61,175 nt of DNA from Clostridia bacterium (GCA_029007295.1 JAQXHN010000025.1:1-61175), one strand, 5' to 3'. Positions 1-10,600 are shown, counted from the first letter of the stretch. Translations and numbers: made by a program. Notes: a model not told the origin generated them from the sequence alone.

Positions 1-238
1 TTTTCCTTATCTCCAGACTTGAAAAATCCTTATCGGCGGGAATATCAATATCGTCGATGATAAGGATGCTCGTAACGTCCTCATCACAAAGAGCCGAAAT
101 AAGCTCTTCATAATTACACACCGACTGCGTCTTGCCTTGGCGGTTGCTTTCAATTTGTTCCGCCGAAATCATCCCCCCGGGAATGACGCCTATAAGCATC
201 ACAATGCATAGAATAAAGCTTGCTAATCTTTTTTTCAT
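1..238 (-). CDS. Secreted surface protein, N-terminal part only
   Basis: The gene runs off the left edge, so only about 79 residues are visible. The start is the ATG at 238, with a GGAGG ribosome binding site 7 nt upstream. The product begins MKKRLASFILCIVMLIG and continues to an Ala-Glu junction, a typical Sec signal peptide of about 26 residues. The mature part contains the phrase VCNYEELISALCDEDVTSI. Segments like this often start beta-helix or repeat-containing surface proteins of gut Clostridia, but that is inference. It diverges from the glycoside hydrolase gene at 417. The function is unknown because the body of the protein lies outside the window. Confidence 0.8.
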   Translation of the reverse strand, partial: MKKRLASFILCIVMLIGVIPGGMISAEQIESNRQGKTQSVCNYEELISALCDEDVTSILIIDDIDIPADKDFSSLEIRK

Positions 239-358
239 TTTTGACCTCCGTAATATGTTTAAAACTCCCACCATTATAATAACATACAGTACATGTAAAT
301 TCAATATTTTTCTTTAATTTTTATAGGAATTAACACCGAATGTTTGCGCCTTATTATA

Positions 359-387
359 TTGACATTAAAATGCCGTTGTGGTAAAAT
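359..387 (+). promoter_or_regulatory. Sigma-A-type promoter for the glycoside hydrolase operon
   Basis: TTGACA at 359-364 and TAAAAT at 382-387 are separated by 17 nt. This is a near-consensus promoter about 30 nt upstream of the start at 417. Confidence 0.7.
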
Positions 388-416
388 TTTGATATACTTA
401 TATTGCGAGGAACATT

Positions 417-3290
417 ATGTCAAACTTTTTAGATTATGTTAAAAAACATACAGACGAATATAAAAGCATTCCTTTCTGGAGCTGGAATGACAAGCTTGAG
501 CCTGCCGAACTTAAAAGACAGATTTCCGATATGAAGCGACTGAATATGGGAGGCTTTTTTATGCATGCGCGCTCCGGTCTTGAAACCGAATACCAAAGCA
601 GCGAGTGGTACAACTGTATAAACGAATGCATTAAAGAAGCAAAAAAACAGAATATGCAGGCTTGGGCATACGATGAAAACGGTTGGCCGAGCGGCTTTGC
701 CGGCGGCAGACTCTTGACGAGCGATGAAAATTATGCCCACTACCTTGAATATAAGGTTCTTGACGAATTCGATGAAAATGCTTTCGGTGTTTATTTACTG
801 AAAAACGGAAATATCTCGCGCATCATTGCCCCGGCAGACGGAGAAAACGAATATCATACCTTATATCGCTGTGCGGATGAATCGTATGTTGACACAATGA
901 ACCCCCGCATTACAAGAGAATTTATAAGGCTTACTCACGAAGAATATAAAGAGGCAACCGGGGAAGAATTCGGTAAAACAATGCCCGGCTTCTTTACGGA
1001 CGAGCCCCAGTATTATCGCTGGAAAACGGTTTGGTCCGACATGATGACAACCGAATTCAGGGCAAAGTACGGCTATGATGTTATGGAAAAGCTGCCTGCC
1101 CTCTTTATTGATTTCGACGGCGCAGACGAATTCAGATACGATTACTACTACCTTTGCAATGAGCTTTTTACGAATAATTTTATTAAAATAATTTTTGATT
1201 GGTGCAATGAAAACGGCGTTGAGATAACGGGGCACGCAATTGAAGAAAAAATTCTGTTCGGGCAGATGTGGTGCTGCGGCGGTATTATGCCGTTCTACGA
1301 GTATATGAGCATTCCCGGAGTCGACTTTTTAGGCAAGGGTCACGGAAACGACATCTCTTCAAAGCAGGTGGGATCGGTTGCGTCTCAGCTCGGCCGGAAA
1401 AAAGTCCTTTCCGAGATGTTTGCCTGCTGTGGATGGGACGTTACTCCCCTTGAATTAAAACGAATTGCAGAGCATCAGTATTACGGCGGTGTTAACCTTA
1501 TGTGTCAGCATCTCTATCCCTATTCCATAAGAGGTCAAAGAAAACGAGACTATCCTGCTTTTTATTCCGAGCATCAGTCATGGCAGGAGGCTCTGGGAGA
1601 CTTTAACTTATATTTTGCACGGCTGGGCGCCGCGCTTTCCTGCGGCACGGAAAAAGCGAATGTTTTGGTCATACACCCGATGCACTCGTGTTATCTGTCA
1701 TTTATTCGTGAAAACGACAGAGCAAGCATTGCAGAACTTGAGGACGGCTTTGCGCTTGTTACGGATACACTTTCTCAAAATCAAATTCCGTACCACTACG
1801 GCGACGAAACATTGATGAGAAAATACGGCTCCGTCGAAGGAAATACAATAAAAATCGGAAAATGCGCCTACGATACCGTTGTTTTACCGGAAATATATAC
1901 TCTTGATTCGTCAACTGTCGAATTATTAAAGCAGTTTACCGAAAACGGCGGTAAGATTTGCTCTATGGGAAAATTGCCTGACAGAATTGACGGAAGAAAG
2001 GCGGATTTATCCTTTATCATACCGAATACAACGCTTGACGACATGATAAATGCAAACAGCGTAAGCGTTACAACCGAATCCTCGAAAGCACAGCTTCGTA
2101 TAATGCAAAGAGAAACGGAATTCGGCAACCTTTATTATGTTTTAAATCAGTATAAAAATCCGATTACCGATTTAACCTTGGAATTTAAAAATGCAAAAAA
2201 CATTTCAAGAATTGATTTGCAAACCCTTGAAGAATTCGGTATCGGCAAAAATAGGGTAACCGTTGACTTAGGTCCTGTTGAATCAATGCTCTTTATAGAC
2301 GAAAAATGCGACAATAAACCTAAACCGAAAGCAACAACTATGAACCATACTCCGTTTGAGGTTGTTTCTGTCAGCGATAATTCATTTACACTCGATTATG
2401 CAAAACGCAGCTCCGACGGTGTTAATTTCAGCGATTTACAGCCCATTGTCAGAATTAAAGACAATTTACTTAAGGAAAAATACAAGGGAAAGCTATGGCT
2501 TAAATACGAGTTTAACTGCAATTCCGTGCCCGACAGGGTTGAGCTTGTATGTGAGAAGCTGAATTATGACGAAATAACCGTTAACGGAAAAACCGTTTTC
2601 CTCACCGAAAACTATATAATTGACAGGAGCTTTAAAACCGTTTCAATTACCGACTGCATAAAAAAAGGCGTAAATGAAATAGTATTGTCCCTTGACTATT
2701 TTCAGAACGATTATGTATATCATGTGCTCTATGATGACGGGGTTTCCGAATCGCTTCGAAACTGCCTGAATTTTGATACGGAAATCGAATCAGTTTATCT
2801 GTTCGGTAATTTTAAGGTTGCAACCGAAGCTGAAAAATTTGAGCTGAGAGAGCGAGATTACTATGAATATTTCGGCTCGTTTACCTTGGAAAAGAACAAC
2901 GGTATTATTGATATATCCGATATGACAAAGAACGGCTATCCCTTCTTTTGCGACAGTTTGGTTTTAAAAACAAAAAAGACAGACGGCGGAAACCTTCTTC
3001 AGGTTCCCGGAGTTTTCTCTGTTTGCGAGGTATCCGTAAACGGCGCTCACGTAAGCTATCTTCTCTTCAAAAACGAATGTGATTTGAGTGATTACATTAA
3101 AACGGGCGACGAAGAAATAACAGTTAAGGTATGGCAGTCAAGACGCAATCTGTTCGGTCCTCACCATTATATCGAATATGAAGTTATTGCGTCTCCCGAA
3201 AATTTCTCTTTTGAAAAGCAGTGGAACAAGGATAAATGCCCTATTTATACAGACAGGTACTCCTTTAAAAAGTTTGGAGTGGAAAAATAA
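417..3290 (+). CDS. Glycoside hydrolase, GH106-like (putative alpha-L-rhamnosidase)
   Basis: A 957-residue protein with no signal peptide, so it probably acts in the cytoplasm on imported oligosaccharides. The N-terminal half looks like a TIM-barrel hydrolase: IPFWSWND near residue 18, GGFFMHARSG near 45, and a TDEP segment near 194 and a SEMF segment near 331 that could carry the catalytic acids. The C-terminal third contains beta-sandwich, GH2-like sugar-binding sequence. The family call (glycosyl hydrolase related to GH106) comes from overall appearance; the substrate is not established. The start is supported by GAGGA 5 nt upstream. Its stop codon overlaps the start of the next gene in a TAATG junction, so it heads a three-gene operon with the Sel1 protein and a dehydrogenase. 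Confidence 0.75.
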   Translation: MSNFLDYVKKHTDEYKSIPFWSWNDKLEPAELKRQISDMKRLNMGGFFMHARSGLETEYQSSEWYNCINECIKEAKKQNMQAWAYDENGWPSGFAGGRLLTSDENYAHYLEYKVLDEFDENAFGVYLLKNGNISRIIAPADGENEYHTLYRCADESYVDTMNPRITREFIRLTHEEYKEATGEEFGKTMPGFFTDEPQYYRWKTVWSDMMTTEFRAKYGYDVMEKLPALFIDFDGADEFRYDYYYLCNELFTNNFIKIIFDWCNENGVEITGHAIEEKILFGQMWCCGGIMPFYEYMSIPGVDFLGKGHGNDISSKQVGSVASQLGRKKVLSEMFACCGWDVTPLELKRIAEHQYYGGVNLMCQHLYPYSIRGQRKRDYPAFYSEHQSWQEALGDFNLYFARLGAALSCGTEKANVLVIHPMHSCYLSFIRENDRASIAELEDGFALVTDTLSQNQIPYHYGDETLMRKYGSVEGNTIKIGKCAYDTVVLPEIYTLDSSTVELLKQFTENGGKICSMGKLPDRIDGRKADLSFIIPNTTLDDMINANSVSVTTESSKAQLRIMQRETEFGNLYYVLNQYKNPITDLTLEFKNAKNISRIDLQTLEEFGIGKNRVTVDLGPVESMLFIDEKCDNKPKPKATTMNHTPFEVVSVSDNSFTLDYAKRSSDGVNFSDLQPIVRIKDNLLKEKYKGKLWLKYEFNCNSVPDRVELVCEKLNYDEITVNGKTVFLTENYIIDRSFKTVSITDCIKKGVNEIVLSLDYFQNDYVYHVLYDDGVSESLRNCLNFDTEIESVYLFGNFKVATEAEKFELRERDYYEYFGSFTLEKNNGIIDISDMTKNGYPFFCDSLVLKTKKTDGGNLLQVPGVFSVCEVSVNGAHVSYLLFKNECDLSDYIKTGDEEITVKVWQSRRNLFGPHHYIEYEVIASPENFSFEKQWNKDKCPIYTDRYSFKKFGVEK

Positions 3291-4372
3291 TGGAAGACAT
3301 TTTTGCAAATACCGTTAACGAGGCGATAACGGAAATTAATAACGGCGATGCTCAAAAAGGCGCCGCTCTGTTGAAAAAGTGCGCCGACGGCGGCAATGCA
3401 GACGCCATGTATTATCTCGGTTATCTTTTTTATAAGGGGAACGGCGTTCCGAAGAATTATAAAAAGGCTCTGTCGCTTTTTGAAAAAGCAAGCGACAGAG
3501 GAAATACGAAGGCCTCGTTCATTTTGGGCAATATGCTGATTTCCGGAAACGGCTGTGACAAATCTCCTGAAAAAGCGGCTGAGGTTTGGGAGGAAGGTGC
3601 AAAACGGGGAAATGTGCAATGCGCATACAATCTTGCAATGCTCTGTGACCGAGGATTGGGGGTAAGGACCGATAAGGCAAAAGCTATTTCCCTTCTTCGC
3701 TTTTGCGCAGAAAACGGAATGGAAAAAGCAAAGGAAATCCTCGATAAAATTACGGTAAAACAGGATAACACCGAAAACATAAACGAGCTTATTTCACTTG
3801 CGGAAAAGGGAGACGCAAAAGCGTTGTACCGTTTGGGCGTTCATAAAATGAGGGGGACAAAGGTTGCAAAGAACAAAACTGAAGCAACAAATCTGTTCAT
3901 TCATTCCGCAAAGCAAAATTATTTTCTTGCTTGCGTTGCGCTCTTTAACCGCTATTATATCGACGAAGAGCTTGAAAAAATATGGTCGTGCGCCGAATAC
4001 TGGCTTGCAAGGTCGATAGAGCTTGATAAAGCAAGATTTAATATCGTTCACCCGAACATAGTAAAGGCGGTAGAAATATTCGGTAATGCGCAAAAGGAAA
4101 ACGATAAGGAAATAATTGCCAAAATGCTGGTTTCCTGCATCGAAAACGGTTTTCACGGCGCTTTTGTACCTTTGGGAGATTTGCAGAAAAACGAGAACGA
4201 CGCATACGGCTTTTACTTAAAAGGCGCAAATGCCGGCGACGCTACTGCTTATCTCAGGCTTTACGACATATACTCAAATAAAGAATCTCCGCTTTTCAAC
4301 GAAGCCAAAGCGTCAGTAATGCTTGAAAAGCATGAGCAAATTGCAAAAACGGTAAGACAATTCAGCGAATGA
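3290..4372 (+). CDS. Sel1-repeat (TPR-like) protein
   Basis: A 360-residue soluble protein made of Sel1-like helical repeats. Clear units lie at about residues 30-150, for example AMYYLGYLFYKGNGVPKN and ASFILGNMLISGNGC. More degenerate units follow after residue 165. Sel1 repeats usually scaffold protein-protein interactions. There is no signal peptide or membrane segment. Its ATG overlaps the hydrolase stop (TAATG) and only 9 nt separate its end from the dehydrogenase gene, so it is translationally coupled within the operon. The partner is unknown. Confidence 0.8.
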   Translation: MEDIFANTVNEAITEINNGDAQKGAALLKKCADGGNADAMYYLGYLFYKGNGVPKNYKKALSLFEKASDRGNTKASFILGNMLISGNGCDKSPEKAAEVWEEGAKRGNVQCAYNLAMLCDRGLGVRTDKAKAISLLRFCAENGMEKAKEILDKITVKQDNTENINELISLAEKGDAKALYRLGVHKMRGTKVAKNKTEATNLFIHSAKQNYFLACVALFNRYYIDEELEKIWSCAEYWLARSIELDKARFNIVHPNIVKAVEIFGNAQKENDKEIIAKMLVSCIENGFHGAFVPLGDLQKNENDAYGFYLKGANAGDATAYLRLYDIYSNKESPLFNEAKASVMLEKHEQIAKTVRQFSE

Positions 4373-4381
4373 GAGGCACTA

Positions 4382-5329
4382 ATGAAAATCGTAATTTTAG
4401 ACGCACTCACGGTTACAAACGGCGACATTAATCTTAATATGTTTTCCATATACGGAGAGGTTGTACAATACGGGATTTCTTCTCCCGAGGAGATCCCCGA
4501 AAGAGTTAGCGGCGCCGATATTATTCTTTGCAATAAAACAGTACTCGGCGAAAATGAATTAAAGAACGCCCAAAAGCTTAAAATGATTTGCCTTTTTGCA
4601 ACGGGTTACAACAATATTGATACCGTATACTGTGCAAAAAGGGGAATTTGCGTATGCAATGCCGGTACTTATTCCACAGAATCTGTGGCGCAGCATACCT
4701 TTGCCTTGATTTTGGAGCATTTCAGCCGAGTCGGCGACTATGACAAATTTGTGCAGGAGGGAAATTGGCTGAATTCACCGAAATTTTCCATGTTTGTTTA
4801 TGCCTCGGACGAGCTTTTCGGTAAAACGCTCGGTATTGTCGGTCTCGGCAGTATAGGGTTAAGAGTTGCAAAAATAGCCAAAGCATTCGGTATGAGGGTT
4901 ATTGCGTCAACGAGAACTCCGAAGAATATCGAAGGTATATGTGAAGTACCATACGATGAATTGCTTGAAAGCTCCGATATTATTTCCTTTCACTGCCCTT
5001 TAACCGATAAAACAAGAGGTATGTTCGGCGGTGACGAAATTGCTAAATGCAAAAACGGCGCTTTTATAGTCAATACCGCAAGAGGTGCCGTTATTGATGA
5101 ATTTGCTTTGGCGAAAGCCGTAAAATCGGGAAAACTATCCGGCGCCGGAATTGATGTTCTCGCAAAAGAGCCTATGACGAGCTCATGTCCTTTAATCGGT
5201 GTTGAAAACATAATTATTACACCTCATGTCGCGTGGACTCCGTATACAACAAGAGACAGGTTGTGCAGAATCGTTTCGGATAATATTGAAGCCTTTATAA
5301 AAGGTAATCCGAATAATAAAGTTAATTAG
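4382..5329 (+). CDS. D-2-hydroxyacid dehydrogenase (NAD-dependent, glycerate-dehydrogenase-like)
   Basis: A 315-residue protein with the complete D-isomer-specific 2-hydroxyacid dehydrogenase layout. The catalytic domain is split around a Rossmann domain whose GLGSIG motif begins near residue 153. The substrate-binding Arg sits in NTARGA (about 235) and the catalytic His in PHVAW (about 281). Members interconvert 2-keto acids and D-2-hydroxyacids; closest in appearance are hydroxypyruvate/glycerate reductases, but specificity cannot be read from sequence. It is the last gene of the hydrolase operon and is followed by a strong terminator. With the hydrolase it may serve sugar-acid catabolism (inference). 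Confidence 0.85.
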   Translation: MKIVILDALTVTNGDINLNMFSIYGEVVQYGISSPEEIPERVSGADIILCNKTVLGENELKNAQKLKMICLFATGYNNIDTVYCAKRGICVCNAGTYSTESVAQHTFALILEHFSRVGDYDKFVQEGNWLNSPKFSMFVYASDELFGKTLGIVGLGSIGLRVAKIAKAFGMRVIASTRTPKNIEGICEVPYDELLESSDIISFHCPLTDKTRGMFGGDEIAKCKNGAFIVNTARGAVIDEFALAKAVKSGKLSGAGIDVLAKEPMTSSCPLIGVENIIITPHVAWTPYTTRDRLCRIVSDNIEAFIKGNPNNKVN

Positions 5330-5330
5330 C

Positions 5331-5372
5331 AAAAGCTCCCATGACAGTCAAATAAGCTGTCATAGGAGCTTT
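5331..5372 (+). terminator. Bidirectional intrinsic terminator
   Basis: An inverted repeat (AAAAGCTCC plus ATGACAG, with CTGTCAT and GGAGCTTTT opposite) ends in a run of seven T. It lies between convergent genes, and the leading A tract lets it also terminate minus-strand transcripts. Confidence 0.9.
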
Positions 5373-5374
5373 TT

Positions 5375-6178
5375 TTACTTAGAATACATAGAGCCGATTA
5401 TTTTTCGGACAAGAGAGTTAGGTAACAGCTTGCAAAGAAATCCCAGAATTTTATTGCCGCCGCCGGGAATAAAATAAGGCTTGACTCGCTTTTTTATCGC
5501 AACCTCGGCAACGAATTTTCCGACCTTTTCTGCGCTCATACCGTGCTGTTCGTCATTTTCCATACGGGCAATGCTTCTGTTTGTTCTGTCTTTATAATCC
5601 CCGTTTTCAGCGCTTTTTTCTCTTGCCTTAGTAAAGCCGGTTTTTGTATCGCCCGGGCGAACGCAGCATATTGAAATTCCGTACGGCTTCACCTCGTTCG
5701 ACAAAGCGAACATATATGAATCAAGCGCCGATTTTGAAGCTGAATAAAAGGCTTGAAAGGGGATAGGAAAAATCGACGCTAACGAGCTTATACCGACAAT
5801 TCTTCCGTTGCGCTGCAGTCTCATTTGGGGTAAAACGGCAGAAACACATGAAACCGTGCCGAAAAAATTTACGTCAAACTGTTTTTTTGCAAGAGCAATA
5901 GAAGTGGTTTCGGACGCTCCGGAAATACCGAAGCCTGCGCTGCATATTAAAATGTCGATTCTTCCCTGCTCCGCCGTAACCTTGGTTACGGCGTTTTTTA
6001 CTTGTTCTTCATCGGTTATATCACATGAAATATGTATAACTCCGTTTTCACTTTTTCCGTGACGGCTGAACGAATAAACACTATAACCGTAACTTGCGAG
6101 TAGCTCCGCCGCACAGCGACCTATCCCGGATGAAGCGCCCGTAACAATTACTACTCTTTTTTCGTCAATTCTTTTCAT
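5375..6178 (-). CDS. SDR-family oxidoreductase, possible 3-ketosphinganine-reductase-like
   Basis: A 267-residue classical short-chain dehydrogenase. It has the TGASSGIG cofactor loop near residue 13, an NNAG-equivalent CSAGFG segment, the catalytic Ser in GISSLAS and the YSASK catalytic Tyr/Lys. The C-terminal stretch LGFLCKLLPNSLVRKIIG is amphipathic and may touch membrane, as in lipid-acting SDRs. It lies downstream, on the same strand, of a decayed serine-palmitoyltransferase-like gene. In sphingolipid producers these two activities are consecutive, so a 3-ketosphinganine reductase role is possible. That is inference; SDR specificity is hard to read. The coding sequence is intact. Confidence 0.8.
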   Translation of the reverse strand: MKRIDEKRVVIVTGASSGIGRCAAELLASYGYSVYSFSRHGKSENGVIHISCDITDEEQVKNAVTKVTAEQGRIDILICSAGFGISGASETTSIALAKKQFDVNFFGTVSCVSAVLPQMRLQRNGRIVGISSLASIFPIPFQAFYSASKSALDSYMFALSNEVKPYGISICCVRPGDTKTGFTKAREKSAENGDYKDRTNRSIARMENDEQHGMSAEKVGKFVAEVAIKKRVKPYFIPGGGNKILGFLCKLLPNSLVRKIIGSMYSK

Positions 6179-6234
6179 AATTTATATTTCCTTGAAAATT
6201 ATGATATTAAACTTATAATCATTATACTTCGGCA

Positions 6235-7435
6235 TTATACTTCGGGTATCAAATCGTACTTTTTAAGTACATTTGCAATAATCTCCACCGCTTCGTCAAT
6301 CAGCTCGTGCGTATGCGTAGCCATTAAGCTGGTGCGAAGCAGACATTCATGAGTTGCGCATGCCGGGGGAAGAGTTGAATTAACATATACTCCGTTGTCG
6401 TATAAATCCTTGGCAATAACAAGCGTCTTCTCTTCCTCGTATGTATAAATCGGAATTATGGGAACAATTTCACCGTTGGAAGGACGCATTTTTATATTGT
6501 TCTCCGCAAGCCTCTTTCTCATATATAAGCCGTTATCTTGAAGCTTATTTACTAACTCCGGATGCTTCTCCAACTGACAAAGAGCCTCTAACGCCGCCGC
6601 CGCATTTGCGGGCGGTATGGAAGCTGAAAAAATAAAAGGACGGGACGAGTGCCGAACAAAATCAATTACTCTCTCGGAGGCCGCCATAAATCCTCACAAA
6701 AAAGCCAAAGACTTTGAAAAAGTGCCCATTTGAATATCTACCTTGTCTTCTATTCCGTAATAACTTCCTGTTCCTCTTCCTCCGTCACCCAATACACCGA
6801 TTGAATGAGAATCGTCAACCATTACTCTTGCTCCGTATTTTTCAGCCAAACTGCAAATCTTAGTCAGATTTGCTATGTCTCCACCCATAGAAAACACGCC
6901 GTCCGTTACAATTAAACAGCCTTTGCTTTGGGGCACTTTGGAAAGAAGTCTCTCTAAATCCTCCATGTTGTTATGCTCATAGTGAACGCATTTTCCGAAA
7001 GAAAGCCTTGCGCCGTCGTAAAGACTCGCATGATTTTCCGAATCCATTATTATGTAGTCGCCCAGTCCCGCAATTGTGCTGATTATGCCTAAATTTGTTT
7101 GAAATCCCGTAGAAAAGGTTATAACATCGTCCTTGTGTAGAAATTCGGCAAGCTTTTTTCAAACTCTAAATGAAGCTTTAGGGTTCCGTTCAAGAACCGT
7201 GAGCCGAACATCCGGAGCCTAAGCTTTTATAAGCTGATACGCCGGCGTTGATTACTTTTTCATTAGTCGTCAATCCGAGATAATTGTTGGAACCGAGCAT
7301 GATTCGCCGTTTTCCTTCCATTATCACCTGCGTGTCTTGCTTTGATTCCAATGCGTGAAAATACGGGTATATTCCCATATCTTTAATATCATCGGCTCTT
7401 GAACGCGTAAAGCATTTAGCAAAAATATCCGTCAT
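6235..7435 (-). pseudogene. Decayed serine-palmitoyltransferase / KBL-family PLP acyltransferase
   Basis: Reading the minus strand in successive frames rebuilds a nearly full-length alpha-oxoamine synthase of about 400 residues: IYPYFHALESKQDT and LGSNNYLGL at the N-terminus, FLNGTLKLH, DDVITFSTGFQTNLG, MVDDSHSIGVLG, and the PLP-lysine motif FSKSLA followed by FIFSASIPPANAAA. Three lesions interrupt it. A 1-base loss in a G run near 7205 shifts the frame after SGCS. A 1-base loss in an A run near 7160 restores the frame of KKLAEF. An in-frame TGA at 6694-6696 stands where a Gly codon is expected just after SLA. The N-terminal look (YPYFHALES, NNYLGL) is closest to bacterial serine palmitoyltransferases, but glycine C-acetyltransferase relatives are possible. 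Confidence 0.85.
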
Positions 7436-7514
7436 ATTTTTAACCTTTCATTGAATATGTTAATCTAAAAAAGAATATTTCCGTTGAAGTAATTCTGCTA
7501 TATCTAATATAAGC

Positions 7515-7585
7515 AAAGAGCATATCAAGATTATGTATAGAATCAAATAATATCCTCTGTCATAATCAATAATGATATGCTCTTT
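7515..7585 (-). repeat. Long inverted repeat downstream of rpoC
   Basis: A 13-bp perfect arm (AAAGAGCATATCA at 7515-7527, complement at 7573-7585) encloses a second 7-bp pair (GATTATG/CATAATC). It lies between the rpoC stop and the pseudogene start. It may be a transcript end structure for rpoC, but no strong U tract follows it. A smaller hairpin (arms of 8 bp at 7603-7610 and 7623-7630) sits nearer the rpoC stop. Confidence 0.6.
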
Positions 7586-7651
7586 ATCTTCTTTATTCAA
7601 TCTGTAATTGTCGTAAAACAGGCAATTACACATGGAATTATACTGTATTGT

Positions 7652-10600
7652 TTAGTCCGACACCTTTTCGATTTGAATGTTATTATAACATTCCATACCG
7701 GTTCCTGCGGGAATGAGCTTACCGATTATAACATTCTCCTTCAAGCCGAGCAGGTTATCCGTTTTACCTCTGATAGCCGCTTCGGTAAGAACCTTTGTCG
7801 TCTCCTGGAAGGACGCCGCAGAGAGGAAGGATTCTGTTTGCAACGCCGCCTTTGTGATACCTAAAAGCATAGGAGTTGCCTGTGCGAGTGAAAGCGTTCT
7901 GTCTCCATCGTCAATAAGCTTCTGAATTCGCTCATTTTCACTCTCAAACTCGGTAACATCAACGACGGTACCAACGAGAAGGTTTGTACTGCCGGAATCG
8001 TCGACCTTGCATTTACGGGTCATCTGACGGGCAATTACCTCAATATGCTTATCGTTAATATCAACGGACTGCATACGGTAAACACGCTGAACCTCACGAA
8101 TGATGTAGTCATAGACCGCATCAAGTCCGTTAATTCTCGTAATATCGGCAGGACTCATAAAGCCCTCGGTCAGTGCCTGCCCTCTTGTAACCGTGTCACC
8201 GTCTGCAACAAGCATATGAATACCGAACTGGATGAGATATGTTCTCTCCTCTCCGTCTTCACCGGTAATTGTAACATTGTGACCTCGTTTAACATCGTTA
8301 ATCTTAACTGTACCGTCGATTTCACTGACAACGGCGGTCTTTTTCGGTCTTCGAGCCTCAAAAAGCTCTTCAACTCTCGGCAAACCGTTTGTAATGTTAG
8401 AGCCTGCAACGCCGCCCGTATGGAACGTTCTCATCGTAAGCTGTGTACCCGGCTCACCGATGGACTGCGCCGCAATAATACCGACGGCTTCGCCTACCGT
8501 AATAGGCTTACCGGACGCCAAATCGGCGCCGTAGCAATGAGCGCATACCCCATGCTTTGCTTTGCAGTGAAGAATCGAACGAACACATACTCTTTCGATA
8601 CCGGCGTCAACAATAGCCTTTGACTGTGCGTCGGAAATCATTGTATTCTTTTCAACGAGAACTTCGCCTGTTTCGGGATGAACTACCGTATCTACGGAAT
8701 ATCTTCCGACAAGGCGTTCCTGCAACGGCTCAATAATATCCTTGCCTTCTGCAATGGTTGATACCCAGATACCCTTTTCGGAATGACAGTCTTCCTCGCG
8801 GATGATAACCTCCTGCGATACGTCAACCAAAAGTCTTCTTAGATATCCGGAGTCGGCTGATCTGAGCGCCGTATCTGAAAGAGCCTGACGTGCACCTCGC
8901 GCTGCCATAACATATTCAAGTATATTTAATCCTTCACGGAAGTTTGACTTAATCGGAATCTCAAGCGTTCGTCCGTTCGCCGCAAACATAAGTCCGCGCA
9001 TACCTGCAAGCTGACGAAGCTGTGTTGTGTTACCGCGGGCTCCGGAGTCAATCATCATCTTGATTGAATTGTAGCGGTCAAAGCCGTCCTGCAAGGATTT
9101 AACGACCTCCTTGGTCGTGTTATCCCAAATGTCTATTACGCTCTTATATCTTTCATTCTCGGTCAGTCTGCCGCGCAAATAATGCTGACGGACCTGCTCA
9201 ACCTTCTTTTCGGCTTCAGCTATTAATTCATACTTCGCACCGGGTACGTCAATATCCGCAACCGAAATTGAAATAGCCGCTTTCGTGGAGTACTTATAAC
9301 CCATTGACTTAATTGCGTCAATTACGGGAGCAGTGCCTGCCGCACCGTGAATTCTGATACAGCGGTCTATAATCTGACCGAGCTGTTTCTTCTTACACTC
9401 AAAGCCAATTTCAAAGTTTAGTCTTGTTTCGGGATCTGTGCGGTCTACATACCCGAGATCCTGGGGAATTGACTGGTTAAAAATCAGTCTGCCGTATGTC
9501 GTTTCAACTAGTCCGGTTACTTCCTCTCCGTCGAAATTCTTTGTTACACGGATCTTAATAGGAGCATGAAGTCCTACGTCGCCGTTTTCATAAGCCATCG
9601 TAACTTCGTCAAAGTCACGGAACACATGACCTTCGCCCTTTTCACCGGCTTTATCAATGGTAAGGTAATATGAACCGAGCACCATATCCTGTGAAGGTAC
9701 GGTCACGGCTTTACCGTCTGCAGGCTTTAAGAGGTTATTTGCAGAGAGCATTAAGAATCTCGCCTCTGCCTGAGCCTCCGCTGAAAGCGGTACGTGAACA
9801 GGCATCTGGTCGCCGTCAAAGTCGGCGTTAAATGCAGTACATACCAAGGGATGGAGCTTTATTGCTCTGCCCTCTACGAGCACGGGCTCAAACGCCTGAA
9901 TCGACAGACGGTGAAGTGTAGGCGCACGGTTAAGAAGTACAGGATGTCCTTTAATTACATTTTCAAGTGCGTCCCAAACCTCGGGGCTGATTTTGTCAAC
10001 CTTTTTCTTTGCGTCCTTTATATTGGACGCCTTTTGCGTCTCAACAAGGCGCTTCATAACGAAGGGCTTGAAAAGTTCCAGCGCCATTTCCTTAGGAAGA
10101 CCACACTGATAAATCTTAAGCTCCGGTCCGACAACGATAACGGAACGGCCCGAATAGTCAACACGTTTTCCGAGAAGATTCTGACGGAACCTACCTTGCT
10201 TACCCCTGAGCATTTCGGAAAGCGATTTCAAGGGACGATTGTTGGGTCCCGTTACCGGCTTTCCTCTTCTGCCGTTATCGATAAGTGCGTCAACAGCCTC
10301 CTGAAGCATACGCTTTTCGTTGCGGATAATGATTTCGGGAGCACGTAATTCAATGAGCTTTGCAAGACGGTTGTTACGGTTAATAACCCTTCTGTATAAG
10401 TCGTTTAGATCTGATGAAGCGAAGCGACCGCCGTCAAGCTGAACCATAGGACGGATTTCCGGAGGAATAACCGGAATAACGTCAAGAATCATCCATTCGG
10501 GACGGTTATTGGACTTACGAAACGCCTCAACAACCTCTAATCTCTTTATTATACGAAGCTTTTTCTGACCGGAGGCTGTTTCAAGCTCCGCTTTTAACTG

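Noticed and set aside
6235-7435. Recoding of TGA (Gly code or selenocysteine) to explain the broken synthase gene
   Set aside because: Neighbouring genes use TGA as a normal stop, the site is not a Cys position and two frameshifts also break the gene.
9794-10348. A 184-codon open frame on the plus strand opposite rpoC
   Set aside because: It lies wholly within conserved rpoC sequence and has no coding features of its own.
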